From NCBI GenBank assembly GCA_045656705.1, contig JAZORR010000048.1:1-31280 (forward strand): a stretch of DNA of 31,280 nt, written 5' to 3'. The position numbers were made by a program, and so were the translations under genes. The DNA is from RGIG4576 sp045656705. Lineage in GTDB: Bacteria > Bacteroidota > Bacteroidia > Bacteroidales > Muribaculaceae. This document shows positions 8,308 to 17,374 of the stretch, in pieces (position 1 is the first letter of the stretch; every line of letters begins with the position of its first letter). The notes beneath the pieces were generated by a model. It worked only from the letters and a program-made list of their open reading frames with translations, was not told the DNA's origin and ran no database searches.

Positions 8308-9648
8308 CTAACTAAAATTAAGCTTATACTTCTCTATTCTACGATACAGCGCAGCTCGGCTTAATCCGAGTTCACGCGCTGCCATAGATATATTGTTATT
8401 ATGCTTATCGAGTGCTGCTTTCACCATATTTCGTTCCACATCTACAATCGTAGTAGCATCAGTGTCACGAGTCACAGTGTACACTTGCGATTGCTGACCA
8501 CGAAAATCATCAGCTGAAATAGCCGATGCGCCACTCACAAGAATAGTGCGCTCTACAAGATTTCTCAATTCTCTGATATTTCCAGTGAAAGGCAGCGTCT
8601 TCAAATAGGCAAATGCTTCAGGCATGAACTCCTGCATTTCAAGTCCATTCTCTTTACATACTTTTTCGGCAAAATAACGCACAAGCAATGAAATATCCTC
8701 TGTTCGTTCACGAAGCGGAGGCACATTCACCGTCACAAGATTTATGCGATAAAGAAGGTCCTCTCGGAACGTGTGATTAGCCACCATTTCGGGAAGATTG
8801 GCATTAGTAGCACAAATCACTCTTATATCCACTTTATGAGTCTCACTGCTTCCAAGCACTTCGAATTTCTGTTCTTGCAACACACGAAGCAGTTTCACTT
8901 GGCATGACAAATCAAGTTCGCCTATTTCATCAAGAAAGATTGTTCCTCCATCGGCAAGGTCGAAACGCCCCACTCGATCGGCAAAAGCTCCTGTAAACGC
9001 ACCTTTTTTGTGCCCGAACATTTCACTTTCAAATAGTGATTGAGAGATTCCGCCAAGATTTACCTTTACAAAAGGCTTTCCGCGTCGTTTGCTATTGTTG
9101 TGAATAGCTTCTGCTATAAGCTCTTTACCAGTACCGCTCTCACCTGTGATAAGCACAGGAGCATTGGTTGGAGCAATTCGTTCCACAAGCGTTAAAGCCT
9201 TTTTCAATGCTTCGCTACGACCTATAATATTATCACGTAGAAAACCATTTGCAGCATTTTCTTGCTCTACAGCACCACGTTTGGCAATATCAAGCGCCGT
9301 TTCAATACGTTGAAACAGCACTCGATTATCCCATGGCTTAGTGATAAAATCAAAAGCTCCTGCACGCATTCCTTCAACGGCAAGTTCGATGCTTCCCCAA
9401 GCCGTCATCAGTATCACAGGAACATCTGCACAAAAAATCTTCACCTGCTTAAGCAATGTGATACCCTCAATTCCCGAAGTCAATCGAGAATAATTCATAT
9501 CCATTAAAATAAGTTGAGGCGTGGTATTCCTAACGACATCAATTGCATCGGCAGGAGTATTCACGCACAATGTTTCGTAGCCCACACGCTTAAGCAACAT
9601 TGCGAGCGACGAACATATCAACTTATCATCATCTACTATCAGTATCAT
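8308..9648 (-). CDS. NtrC-type sigma-54-dependent response regulator
   Basis: 446 residues in three parts. The receiver domain has acidic pocket D6-D8 and phosphorylation site D50 (LILMDMNY). The central AAA+ domain has Walker A GESGTGKE near 169 and the sigma-54 contact loop GAFTGA near 216. The C-terminal Fis-type HTH reads NNNISMAARELGLSRAALYR. Such proteins bind upstream sites and use ATP to open promoters held by RpoN. A -24/-12 promoter is present in front of the adaptor gene of the neighbouring efflux operon (15889-15905), making that operon its likely target. A -7-like TACTTTTG lies at 9656-9663 right before the ATG. Confidence 0.93.
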   Translation of the reverse strand: MILIVDDDKLICSSLAMLLKRVGYETLCVNTPADAIDVVRNTTPQLILMDMNYSRLTSGIEGITLLKQVKIFCADVPVILMTAWGSIELAVEGMRAGAFDFITKPWDNRVLFQRIETALDIAKRGAVEQENAANGFLRDNIIGRSEALKKALTLVERIAPTNAPVLITGESGTGKELIAEAIHNNSKRRGKPFVKVNLGGISQSLFESEMFGHKKGAFTGAFADRVGRFDLADGGTIFLDEIGELDLSCQVKLLRVLQEQKFEVLGSSETHKVDIRVICATNANLPEMVANHTFREDLLYRINLVTVNVPPLRERTEDISLLVRYFAEKVCKENGLEMQEFMPEAFAYLKTLPFTGNIRELRNLVERTILVSGASAISADDFRGQQSQVYTVTRDTDATTIVDVERNMVKAALDKHNNNISMAARELGLSRAALYRRIEKYKLNFS

Positions 9649-9687
9649 AACAACACAAAAGTAATAAAAAATTAGTAATGAGTAAAT

Positions 9688-9737
9688 AGTAAAGAGTAGT
9701 TTCTGTTTTTATTACCCTTTACTAAATACTCTTTACT
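9688..9737. terminator. Long hairpin between the permease operon and the regulator gene
   Basis: AGTAAAGAGTA (9688-9698) pairs perfectly with 9727-9737; the outer sequence keeps partial complementarity. T-rich sequence follows on the minus strand. It separates the end of the efflux genes from the regulator gene. Confidence 0.5.
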
Positions 9738-9745
9738 CTCAATTT

Positions 9746-11068
9746 TTATTCGTCTCTTAGCGCGTCTATCGGATTCACATTGCTTATGCTGTGAGCAGGA
9801 ATATAGATACCTGCAAGCACTGTTAAGGTAATCACAGCATAGCACAAAAGCGAAATAACCATAAAATGTTCACCAAAGTGCAATATCCATGAATCCATCA
9901 GATTCGTCTCATTATGATATGCCAATGACATAGCAAGTTTGGTTCCCACAAATTCTGTACACAATGCAATCTGCAAATACAACATACAACCCACAAACGC
10001 AGCTAATGTCGATAACACAAAACCTTCACCAAGAAGCATTGCCCTGATATTCCATTTAGTGGCTCCAAATGTACGAAGCACACCCATTTCCTCCACTCGG
10101 CTGCGAGTTTGAAGCCAGAATGTACCCACTACACCAAGACAAAGATTTATCAAGAAGAACACGGTAAGAATCAATGCGATATTATTCAACGTAACATAAT
10201 TATTCTCCGATTTTTTTATTATATCATTTAGTGTTGTCACTGTTTCCGAATAATAATTCCCCATTTTGAGTTCTTTGTTTGTAAACTCTTCAAAACCATT
10301 AAGGAAATCTCCCATATCCACACCTTCTTTCACTCGCACCACAAGTTTGCAATAACCATAATTCTCAATTTTCGTCCAAGGACGGAACATAAGCGCACAA
10401 TTAGGCCTATACGACTGATGGCGTACATCTTTCACTACAGCTCTGATAGGACACCAAATTGTGTCTTTTTTCCAATCTATAAAGAACAATTTCTTGCCCA
10501 CTGCATTCTCCTTTCCAAAGAAACGTTTAGCAACATCCTCGGTTACTACTGCATCGTTCCAAGCAAAATTCAATTTAGACAATTCTTCGGGCGACGGACT
10601 GCCCTCTGTCGTTTCTATTCCGTAAGTTTCAAAATAATTGGTATTAGGGTGAAAACGCATTACATGGATAGGGGCAATCAATGAATCTACCGCTTCATTA
10701 CCTGATTTCATATAATAATTCTGCACACTCGCAGTTCCTAAATATTGCCAAGATGTAAAAATATAAGAGGCATTCTCCACGCCTTCATAGCTCTTCACTT
10801 TTCGCAGGATTCGTTCGATATATTCATTATATGCCTCCTCGGTAGCATATTCTTTTTTAGATATCGAATCTTTCTCCGAATAAGTTCTTATGTTAACAAG
10901 ACATAAGCGGTCATTGTCATAGCCTGTAGGTAAAGACTTATTGTATAAGAACACTGCGCTTACATCAATAAGCACCCACAATATCATTGTTACTATCACC
11001 AATTCGGTAAATATCCAGCCCACCTTCTTACGACGGCTCCACAAATTATGAAATATAACTTTCCACAT
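9746..11068 (-). CDS. FtsX/MacB-type ABC permease, second copy
   Basis: 440 residues. One membrane helix at about 18-42, a large extracytoplasmic MacB-like domain, then three C-terminal helices (from IALILTVFFLINLCLGVVGT onward) with the FtsX signature EEMGVLRTFGATKWNIRAML. It ends in NVNPIDALRDE, the usual tail of the family. It starts 8 bases after the stop of the preceding permease gene. The two permeases probably form a heterodimer with the ATPase at 13923-14594, driving export of a small molecule, peptide or lipid. The substrate cannot be told from sequence. Confidence 0.9.
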   Translation of the reverse strand: MWKVIFHNLWSRRKKVGWIFTELVIVTMILWVLIDVSAVFLYNKSLPTGYDNDRLCLVNIRTYSEKDSISKKEYATEEAYNEYIERILRKVKSYEGVENASYIFTSWQYLGTASVQNYYMKSGNEAVDSLIAPIHVMRFHPNTNYFETYGIETTEGSPSPEELSKLNFAWNDAVVTEDVAKRFFGKENAVGKKLFFIDWKKDTIWCPIRAVVKDVRHQSYRPNCALMFRPWTKIENYGYCKLVVRVKEGVDMGDFLNGFEEFTNKELKMGNYYSETVTTLNDIIKKSENNYVTLNNIALILTVFFLINLCLGVVGTFWLQTRSRVEEMGVLRTFGATKWNIRAMLLGEGFVLSTLAAFVGCMLYLQIALCTEFVGTKLAMSLAYHNETNLMDSWILHFGEHFMVISLLCYAVITLTVLAGIYIPAHSISNVNPIDALRDE

Positions 11069-11076
11069 AACCTTGA

Positions 11077-12372
11077 TTACTTTTTAACGTTCAACATTTC
11101 TACTATAGGACGGCGCAATGCTCTTTTTGCAGGAATATATGCACTCATCAAGTTTAACACTACACAGCACACAAATGAGAAAATGAATATAGCAGGAGCA
11201 AATATCATTTCGGCAGTAATACTCACATCTTCATTTCTCAAAACAACACCTTCACTTGCGTATGTTGCAAACAACATATCTTTGAAACAAAATATTATCA
11301 GCCAACATAATACAATACCAACAATTCCACCTAAAATGGTTAGAACAAGGTTTTCCCATATCACTTGTTTCAATAACGAACTGCGAGTAGCTCCAAACGA
11401 CTTGCGCACACCCATTTCCATATTACGCATATCCATACGGCTCGAAATCATTCCACTCATATTAAGCGCTGGTATAAACAAAAGGACAAATACTCCTATT
11501 ATGAGTAACATCCCTGCCAAAGTTTCAAAAAGTTCATCCCAACCCTCTAAATCGTTTGATTGACGCATTGCCGATCTTAAAGTCAAGTAATTTAAATCAA
11601 TCTCCCAATCAGGATTTGAATTACTGAAACGAGTGAAAATATCCACCAACTCGGCACGTAAAGCCTCTGCCTGTACATCTCCCTCTACGACAAAACGTAA
11701 TGTGTAATTTCCCATATAGGCAAGATCACTATGTTTAAAACGATAACCTGCCATTGATGTATATGGCATTATAATTTGTGCAAAAGATTCACCTGCAATA
11801 ATACTTGGTTCTTCAATCACACCACATACTGTGTAGTCTTGATAGCCTATTTTCACAGTTTTCCCCACTGCACCGGTTGTTGTTCCAAACAAAGCCTTGG
11901 CTATTTTATCCGAAATCACAGCCTTCTTCAATTCACCATCAAAATCAGCCTTAGAAAAAGGCTTACCCTCGATAAATTTATAGTGGTAGACATCAAAAAA
12001 ATTCACATCGGTATATCGTCCCCTAATTTCATAGTTCTTATTGTCTTGTTTGATGATTAAATTCACGCTTTCATGTTCGGCCGATACCACTTTTACATTT
12101 TTGAGCGGATAGAACCATTCGTTCACAGCCGCATAAGAATAAGCCGACACATATCTGCCTCTATCATTTTTTGACTTAAACGAACATATTTCAAGATAAT
12201 ACACATTATCACGATTTGTATCGGGATAAATCGGAGCAATATCAAGATAAATCACCACCGCAAGTATAGTAGTTGATGCTATAGCAAGAGCTGTACCGAA
12301 GATATAAATCCCCGAGAACAATTTATTTTGCTTCATCAGCTCCACAGCCTGTTTAAAATATAGTTTCAACAT
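11077..12372 (-). CDS. FtsX/MacB-type ABC permease, first copy
   Basis: 431 residues with the same plan as its neighbour: N-terminal helix (YIFGTALAIASTTILAVVIY), a periplasmic core containing GRYTDVNFFDVYHYKFIEGK and AVISDKIAKALFG, then three C-terminal helices. The coupling helix region reads RNMEMGVRKSFGATRSSLLK. The end, RALRRPIVEMLNVKK, is typical. It lies 33 bases after the outer-membrane protein gene in the same operon. Confidence 0.9.
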   Translation of the reverse strand: MLKLYFKQAVELMKQNKLFSGIYIFGTALAIASTTILAVVIYLDIAPIYPDTNRDNVYYLEICSFKSKNDRGRYVSAYSYAAVNEWFYPLKNVKVVSAEHESVNLIIKQDNKNYEIRGRYTDVNFFDVYHYKFIEGKPFSKADFDGELKKAVISDKIAKALFGTTTGAVGKTVKIGYQDYTVCGVIEEPSIIAGESFAQIIMPYTSMAGYRFKHSDLAYMGNYTLRFVVEGDVQAEALRAELVDIFTRFSNSNPDWEIDLNYLTLRSAMRQSNDLEGWDELFETLAGMLLIIGVFVLLFIPALNMSGMISSRMDMRNMEMGVRKSFGATRSSLLKQVIWENLVLTILGGIVGIVLCWLIIFCFKDMLFATYASEGVVLRNEDVSITAEMIFAPAIFIFSFVCCVVLNLMSAYIPAKRALRRPIVEMLNVKK

Positions 12373-12405
12373 AATCTCTTATTTTAATGATTAATAAACC
12401 TATGC

Positions 12406-13878
12406 TTAACTCTTTACTATCTTATCAAAGTCCGCATTTATCGAACTGTTACCGGCAAAGTCCCACAGCGTGATACTGCGAAGCTGATAATAATAGTACC
12501 AGTAGTAGAAAAGAGCGTTAATGTGTTCGGCTCGTGCCGAATCTTTGTTCTTTTGCGAGTCGTTCAAGTCGAGAGTTGAGATTTTTCCAATCATAAAAGT
12601 CTGCACATTGGTATTGTAGCGTCGTTGTGCAATCTCATCGGCACGCTTAGCAAGTTCCAATTGATCACGCTGATTATTGAAGCGTTCCACCAGAATAAAC
12701 AGATTCTGATAAAAATCAATTTCTTCCTTTTTGAGTCGGCTTTGCACCACTTCACGATTGCTTTGAGCCACTTTCACCTTTCCTTTTCGCTTGCCCCAGT
12801 CAATTAGAGGAATAGAAATACCCACTTCCACCACTTGATTGTCCTTCAATCCACGATAAGCATCGGTAAACGTATTATTTGTACCGGTATATCCTATCTG
12901 AGCGAAAAGATTCACTTTGCGAAGGTTTCCTTTCGCCTGTGCCACCGCATAATCGGCTTCGAGCTGACGACGACGAATATTCTTTGCGTGAGCATTGTTG
13001 TACATCGCTTTTGAACGAACCGCATCATAGTTCACTGCATCAAGACTGATTTCTTCGGGCATCAATGGTTCAAGCTCTATATTATCCTCAACATTAAGAA
13101 ACGAACGAAGCTGAAACATAGCATTCTTCATTGAGCTTTCATTGCTCGTAAGCGATTGGCGAGCAGAAAGTGCGTTAAGTTCTATCTGCAACAAATCGTT
13201 CTCGCTTATTTGCCCCATCTTGCGCTTTGCCTGTGCCACCTCATAAAGTTTTTCGGCATTAGCAAGATTTTGCTTAGAAATCGACACATCTTCACACGCC
13301 GCAAGCAGATTGAAGAAATATTGCACTGCAAGCATTGCCACGCCTTCGGTTTCGCTTAAAAAGTTTGCTTTTGCTTCGGCATAACGCAAAGGCTCGATTT
13401 TTCTATCCCATTTCATTGAGTTCACACCGAATATCGGTTGATTAAGTGTCAATGCCACCGGCACGCTCATATATCTATTCCCAACATTGCCGTCTATCTG
13501 TCGCAAGAAATCAAGCGATGTATTAACCGACAACGTACCACCCGTAAGCCATATATTCTGCGTTACCGATAATTCTCCGTTCAGTCCAATATTGTTGTTG
13601 CGAACAAATGTGTAAGAACCATCGCTCTGCTGATATGCGCTATAGCTCTTGTTATAGCTTGGCAGAGTGGCAGCAAAACTCACCTCGGGAAGCAGATTAG
13701 CTTTATAAGAGCGATATTCCCAGTAGGCTGACTTTAGTTCATTGAGAGCCATTGCTGCATCTACACTCTGCGAACGAGCAAGCAATATCGCCTCATCGAG
13801 CGTGATTTTACGCACCTCATCAGCCCATGCGACGAACACCTGAAAAACTAATATTATAACTAAAACACATTGTTTCAT
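12406..13878 (-). CDS. TolC-like outer-membrane efflux protein
   Basis: 490 residues from ATG 13878. An upstream in-frame GTG at 13905 exists, but the ATG is preceded by GAGGAG at a good distance and begins the signal peptide MKQCVLVIILVFQVFVAWA, with cleavage expected before DE. The mature protein starts KITLDEAILLARSQ, the classic first helix of OEP repeats. Two alpha-helical halves follow, with SISKQNLANAEKLYEVAQAKRKMGQISENDLL in the first and NLFILVERFNNQRDQLELAKRADEIAQRRY in the second. It would supply the outer-membrane channel for the tripartite exporter. Confidence 0.9.
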   Translation of the reverse strand: MKQCVLVIILVFQVFVAWADEVRKITLDEAILLARSQSVDAAMALNELKSAYWEYRSYKANLLPEVSFAATLPSYNKSYSAYQQSDGSYTFVRNNNIGLNGELSVTQNIWLTGGTLSVNTSLDFLRQIDGNVGNRYMSVPVALTLNQPIFGVNSMKWDRKIEPLRYAEAKANFLSETEGVAMLAVQYFFNLLAACEDVSISKQNLANAEKLYEVAQAKRKMGQISENDLLQIELNALSARQSLTSNESSMKNAMFQLRSFLNVEDNIELEPLMPEEISLDAVNYDAVRSKAMYNNAHAKNIRRRQLEADYAVAQAKGNLRKVNLFAQIGYTGTNNTFTDAYRGLKDNQVVEVGISIPLIDWGKRKGKVKVAQSNREVVQSRLKKEEIDFYQNLFILVERFNNQRDQLELAKRADEIAQRRYNTNVQTFMIGKISTLDLNDSQKNKDSARAEHINALFYYWYYYYQLRSITLWDFAGNSSINADFDKIVKS

Positions 13879-13922
13879 TTCAACTCCTCTCTTTTCATTC
13901 CTCACTCTTAACGCCTCATTGA

Positions 13923-14594
13923 TTAACCCACTTGTCTTCCATCGAAGAATCTCACAATGTGGTCGGTTTGACGAGCTTGTTCTTCGTTGTGCGTAACCAT
14001 TACTATGGTCTTGCCATCTTCTTTGTTCAACTTTTGAAGCAGTTCCATAATTTCAGCTCCCATTTTTGAGTCAAGATTACCACAAGGCTCATCAGCAAGA
14101 ATAATTTCAGGATTTCCCACTATTGCACGCGCAATCGCAACACGCTGACACTGACCTCCCGAAAGTTGTGCAGGCTTGTGATTGATACGATGACTCAATC
14201 CCACCTTTGCAAGCACCTCTTTTGCAAGGCGAGTTCGTTCGCTATTACTCATATTGCGATACAAAAGAGGAACCATCACATTATCAAGCACACTAAGCGT
14301 ATTGATAAGGTGAAAACTTTGGAACACAAAACCAAGTTTCTCATTGCGGAAGCGCGCAAGGTCATTTTCCTTCATATTCTCAGCTTGCTTGCCACATATT
14401 TCCACTGTGCCACTTGTAGGCAAATCAAGAAGCCCCACAATGTTGAGAAGCGTAGACTTACCACAACCCGAAGGTCCCATAATACTAAGAAATTCGCCCT
14501 TTTCAACTTCAATATTTACATTTTCAAGAGCCTGAGTTTCAATCTCATCTGTACGGTAAATTTTATTAATACCGCTGAGTTTAATAATTTCCAT
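13923..14594 (-). CDS. MacB/LolD-type ABC transporter ATPase
   Basis: 223 residues, a single nucleotide-binding domain. Walker A GPSGCGKS is at 40-47, Q-loop in FVFQSFHL, signature LSGGQCQRVAIARA, Walker B IILADEP and H-loop VTHN. ADEPCGNLDSKMG is the MacB/LolD-type D-loop, with Cys in place of the usual Thr. It lies between the adaptor gene (20 bases upstream) and the TolC-like gene and would power the two FtsX-type permeases. Confidence 0.94.
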   Translation of the reverse strand: MEIIKLSGINKIYRTDEIETQALENVNIEVEKGEFLSIMGPSGCGKSTLLNIVGLLDLPTSGTVEICGKQAENMKENDLARFRNEKLGFVFQSFHLINTLSVLDNVMVPLLYRNMSNSERTRLAKEVLAKVGLSHRINHKPAQLSGGQCQRVAIARAIVGNPEIILADEPCGNLDSKMGAEIMELLQKLNKEDGKTIVMVTHNEEQARQTDHIVRFFDGRQVG

Positions 14595-14613
14595 AATTTA
14601 TTGTATTTAATTA

Positions 14614-15858
14614 TTATTCTTTAATCTTTAGTTTTTCACTATTGTATTCGCTCATATCACTTACCACAACTTCGTCGCCGGGTTCAAGACCGCTCACAAC
14701 CTCAACATAATCATAATTGCTTGCTCCGAGTTGCACACTGCGTGCCACAAGTTCATCGCCACGACGCACATATAAGATGTAATGTCCGGGATCTTTGAAA
14801 AACACTCCGTTCTTGATGCGCTTTACATTCTTGCTAACGCCATTATACACATAGATGTCGGCTCTAAGCCCCGAACGGAATTGCATAATGGTGTCGTTTT
14901 CGAGCTGAACAGAAAAAGCGGTAACACCATTTTTTGCTGTAGGTTCCACAGTGCTCACCATTCCTTTAAAATCACGATTATTCACTCGCACACGAGCTAT
15001 ATTTCCGACTTGAACACGACTTACATACATTTCTGCCACTTCGCAATCTGCCTTAAAATGTTTCAAGTCGGCTATGATTGCCACCTGACTGCCTTGCGAC
15101 ACTTGCGCTCCTACTTGATTGGAGATAAAAGTAAGTGTGGCTTTGTAAGGCGAACGAATCTGAGCATCGTTAAGCGTGCGACGCATCTCGGCAAGCGATT
15201 TATCAAGCATCGATAATTCAAGATCTTTTACATTAATCCCTGCTTCTTTCACTTGCTTCTCATTTTCGTACTGCGTGCGAAGCTGTTCAAGTTCAAGACG
15301 CTTAGATTGGCATGAGAAATCGGCTTCCCATACCTTATCAGTTGTTCCACTTCCAATGCTATCGAGATATTGCTCGTTGCGAAGCTCCACTTCAAGACGA
15401 TTAAGGCTCATTTCAGCAACCTTTATGCGCATTTGCAAATCGCTAAGATATGTGCGATTGTTCATTCGTTGCTGTTCAAGTTCAAGGCGCTTCATTTCTG
15501 ATTGATCTACAAGTTTGTCGTAATCGGTCTGTGCCGATTGTAAATCGAGTTTTAGCAATGGTGTTCCTTGCTCTACTTCATCACCGGCTTTGCAATACAC
15601 CTCAACAATGCGCGAACTAATAGGCGAGGTTATCACTTGTTCAAATGCAGGCGTCAATTTGCCCGAAGCACTCACACTCTCTTCAATATCGCCAACCTCT
15701 ACGGTACAATATTCCAAATCTTCGGCATCTACGGTATCTTGCAACATATAAATAGCTAATCCGATAGTTGCTATAGCCATGCCCACAATAGCCACATACT
15801 TCAATATGCTCTTGCGGCGTTCTTTCTGTTTAATTTCTTTAGGTATTTCTCTATCCAT
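14614..15858 (-). CDS. HlyD/MacA-type periplasmic adaptor
   Basis: 414 residues from ATG 15858 (MDREIPKEIKQKERRK). The frame is open back to a TTG at 15894, but that codon lies inside the -12 box of the promoter, so the start must be further in; ATG 15864 is possible too. One membrane anchor covers about residues 19-40. SASGKLTPAFEQVITSPISS opens the lipoyl-like half, a long coiled-coil hairpin follows (residues about 95-220), then the second lipoyl half IRSPYKATLTFISNQVGAQV and beta-barrel. First gene of the exporter operon, directly behind the sigma-54 promoter. Confidence 0.92.
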   Translation of the reverse strand: MDREIPKEIKQKERRKSILKYVAIVGMAIATIGLAIYMLQDTVDAEDLEYCTVEVGDIEESVSASGKLTPAFEQVITSPISSRIVEVYCKAGDEVEQGTPLLKLDLQSAQTDYDKLVDQSEMKRLELEQQRMNNRTYLSDLQMRIKVAEMSLNRLEVELRNEQYLDSIGSGTTDKVWEADFSCQSKRLELEQLRTQYENEKQVKEAGINVKDLELSMLDKSLAEMRRTLNDAQIRSPYKATLTFISNQVGAQVSQGSQVAIIADLKHFKADCEVAEMYVSRVQVGNIARVRVNNRDFKGMVSTVEPTAKNGVTAFSVQLENDTIMQFRSGLRADIYVYNGVSKNVKRIKNGVFFKDPGHYILYVRRGDELVARSVQLGASNYDYVEVVSGLEPGDEVVVSDMSEYNSEKLKIKE

Positions 15859-15888
15859 TGTCATTATTTTTCGTTTTTGCCTCATTAT

Positions 15889-15905
15889 TTGCAATCATCG
15901 TGCCA
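15889..15905 (-). promoter_or_regulatory. Sigma-54 (RpoN) -24/-12 promoter of the efflux operon
   Basis: Read on the minus strand: TGGCAC (15905-15900), five bases, TTGCAA (15894-15889). This matches the RpoN consensus TGGCAC-N5-TTGCW fully. Transcription would begin near 15880, just ahead of the adaptor gene. The operon is followed by an NtrC-type activator gene, the kind such a promoter needs. Confidence 0.85.
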
Positions 15906-15950
15906 AATTTGTAACCATCTGATTTTCAATCAAAATCAAAACAAAACGGA

Positions 15951-15966
15951 TGTTCATTTCCGAACA
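15951..15966. promoter_or_regulatory. Possible activator-binding dyad upstream of the sigma-54 promoter
   Basis: TGTTC (15951-15955), six bases, GAACA (15962-15966) form an inverted repeat about 45 bases upstream of the -24 box. It could be the binding site of the Fis-type HTH of the regulator at 8308-9648. Only one copy is seen. Confidence 0.4.
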
Positions 15967-15995
15967 CTCGTCCACTATTGATTTCTAAGTTCTCT

Positions 15996-16213
15996 TTACT
16001 CGCTATTTTTTTCTAATTTTCTAAAAAAATATCTTCCTTTTTTCTGTGTGGCACGTGCATATTCTATGGCTCGTACAGGGCAACGATGTATGCATGCAAG
16101 GCACATAGCGCATGAACCATTCTATTTAGGCAATTCGCCCACTTTAAGCGTAACATTTTGCATTGGACAATGGATGCGAAAAAATCCCTTACAGAGATTT
16201 AATTGTGTATAAT
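15996..16213 (-). pseudogene. Remnant of a 4Fe-4S ferredoxin (EFR1-like) C terminus
   Basis: On the minus strand the frame reads NLCKGFFRIHCPMQNVTLKV, then GELPK, a stop, then NGSCAMCLACIHRCPVRAIE and YARATQKKGRYFFR before TAA at 15996-15998. C-x2-C-x2-C-x3-CP is an iron-sulfur cluster motif, and CPMQN matches the last cysteine of a preceding cluster whose other cysteines are lost. The internal TAG and missing N-terminal flavodoxin part make it a dead fragment. It now lies upstream of the sigma-54 promoter. Confidence 0.75.
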
Positions 16214-16254
16214 ATTAGTGGAGTTGTATAACTAATAAATCGCCGAAAAAGCAT

Positions 16255-16262
16255 TAACTTTG
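16255..16262 (+). promoter_or_regulatory. -7 element of the Abi gene
   Basis: TAACTTTG matches TAnnTTTG and lies 20 bases before ATG 16282. No good TTTG is found at the -33 distance, so the promoter may be weak or need help. Confidence 0.45.
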
Positions 16263-16281
16263 CATAGTAAATTTGAATGTA

Positions 16282-17148
16282 ATGAAAAAAGCATATACAA
16301 TAGAACAACAAATCGCTAAACTCAAGTCTTACGGAATGGTTTTCGATAATGAAGAAAAAGCTAAAGAAATTCTTCTTGATGTGGGATATTATAGACTCGG
16401 ATTCTATTCATTTCCTTACGAAGTTTCATTTCCGAATTTAAATAAAAGAGATCACAAACTTGTTCAAGGTACAACATTTAAAAGTGTATATGACCTATAT
16501 GATTTTGATACAAAATTAAGACGAATTCTTCTTACAGCACTTGACCGTATAGAAGTTAATATTCGAACCACGATTATTTATAAAATATCTTTGCTATATA
16601 TTGATGACCCTTATTGGTTTTCAAATCGCAAGTATATGTCAGCAAAATTTGTAAATGATTTTGAAGAGCAAGTATATGCAGTAATGCGTAAAAATCCCGT
16701 AATACAGCATCACCATGCAAATCATAATGGGATATATGCTCCAGCATGGAAAACAATTGAGTTTATGACCATAGGCAATTTAATTAACCTTTATGATTCG
16801 CTTAAAGATGCAAATGCCAAGGATAGTGTTGCAAAAACTTATGGTTGTTCTCGTGGCGTTTTCTACAACTATCTTGAAACTATTCGAGTGCTTCGCAACA
16901 AATGTGCGCATGGTGGTTGTATCTATCGAATGGATTTTCCTAAAGGTATGAAAAGCTTACCAGCCAATATATCATCTGATAGCAGACACAACATTAATGG
17001 CGGGATAAGTGTTATAAGGCATATACTAGGTTGTATCTCTAATGCTCGAAAAGAGGATTTGGAAAACGATATAAAGGGATTAATAGACTCTATTCAAACT
17101 AAGGAAGCGAAGAATGTTATATCTCAATGCTCCAAAATAGTACTTTAA
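16282..17148 (+). CDS. Abi family abortive-infection protein (AbiD/AbiF-like, Abi_2)
   Basis: 288 residues from ATG 16282; an in-frame TTG nine bases earlier is less likely. The start AYTIEQQIAKLKSYGMVFDN, the GYYRLGFYSFPY block and YDFDTKLRRILLTALDRIEVNIRT are typical of the Abi_2 family. R205-N-K-C-A-H210 fits the R-x4-H motif of HEPN ribonucleases, which suggests toxic RNA cleavage during phage infection. It has its own -7 element and stands alone between two decayed gene fragments, so it was probably acquired separately. No partner or antitoxin gene is adjacent. Confidence 0.88.
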   Translation: MKKAYTIEQQIAKLKSYGMVFDNEEKAKEILLDVGYYRLGFYSFPYEVSFPNLNKRDHKLVQGTTFKSVYDLYDFDTKLRRILLTALDRIEVNIRTTIIYKISLLYIDDPYWFSNRKYMSAKFVNDFEEQVYAVMRKNPVIQHHHANHNGIYAPAWKTIEFMTIGNLINLYDSLKDANAKDSVAKTYGCSRGVFYNYLETIRVLRNKCAHGGCIYRMDFPKGMKSLPANISSDSRHNINGGISVIRHILGCISNARKEDLENDIKGLIDSIQTKEAKNVISQCSKIVL

Positions 17149-17174
17149 AATTAACTGTTAAAAGCAGCACTTGT

Positions 17175-17205
17175 TTTGGTATTATAAAAAAAATGCTTAC
17201 CTTTG
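17175..17205 (+). promoter_or_regulatory. Strong Bacteroides-type promoter of a small RNA
   Basis: TTTG (17175-17178), 19-base spacer and TACCTTTG (17198-17205) match the consensus fully. Confidence 0.8.
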
Positions 17206-17208
17206 CAG

Positions 17209-17303
17209 AAGAAATAGTGCCCATGCGAGCTTAGTCGTCGCATCTGCACTCTAAAAAGGAAGTATAGAAACCCGGTCCGAAAGGTTCGGGTTTCTTGTTT
17301 TTA
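17209..17303 (+). ncRNA. Candidate small RNA of about 95 nucleotides, unknown family
   Basis: Starting a few bases after the promoter, the transcript forms a hairpin: AGTGC (17216-17220) with GCACT (17246-17250), a 2x2 internal loop, then ATGCGA (17223-17228) with TCGCAT (17238-17243), loop GCTTAGTCG. A purine-rich linker AAAAAGGAAG follows. A terminator closes it: 17267-17278 with 17283-17294 around a GAAA loop, then a T-rich tail. No open frame of useful size fits. It sits between the Abi gene and decayed remnants, and the next downstream frames are dead, so a free small RNA is more likely than an mRNA leader. I do not recognise the family. Confidence 0.7.
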
Positions 17304-17374
17304 AGCAGTCAATGTAATAATGGCGGCCGCTTCAGTCGCTTAAGGAGTCGCCATAACATTTGAAAAAGCTGTTT

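Noticed and set aside
15176..15505. Plus-strand open frame of 109 codons, rich in Ser and Arg, inside the adaptor gene
   Set aside because: Shadow of the coiled-coil codons of the real gene on the other strand.
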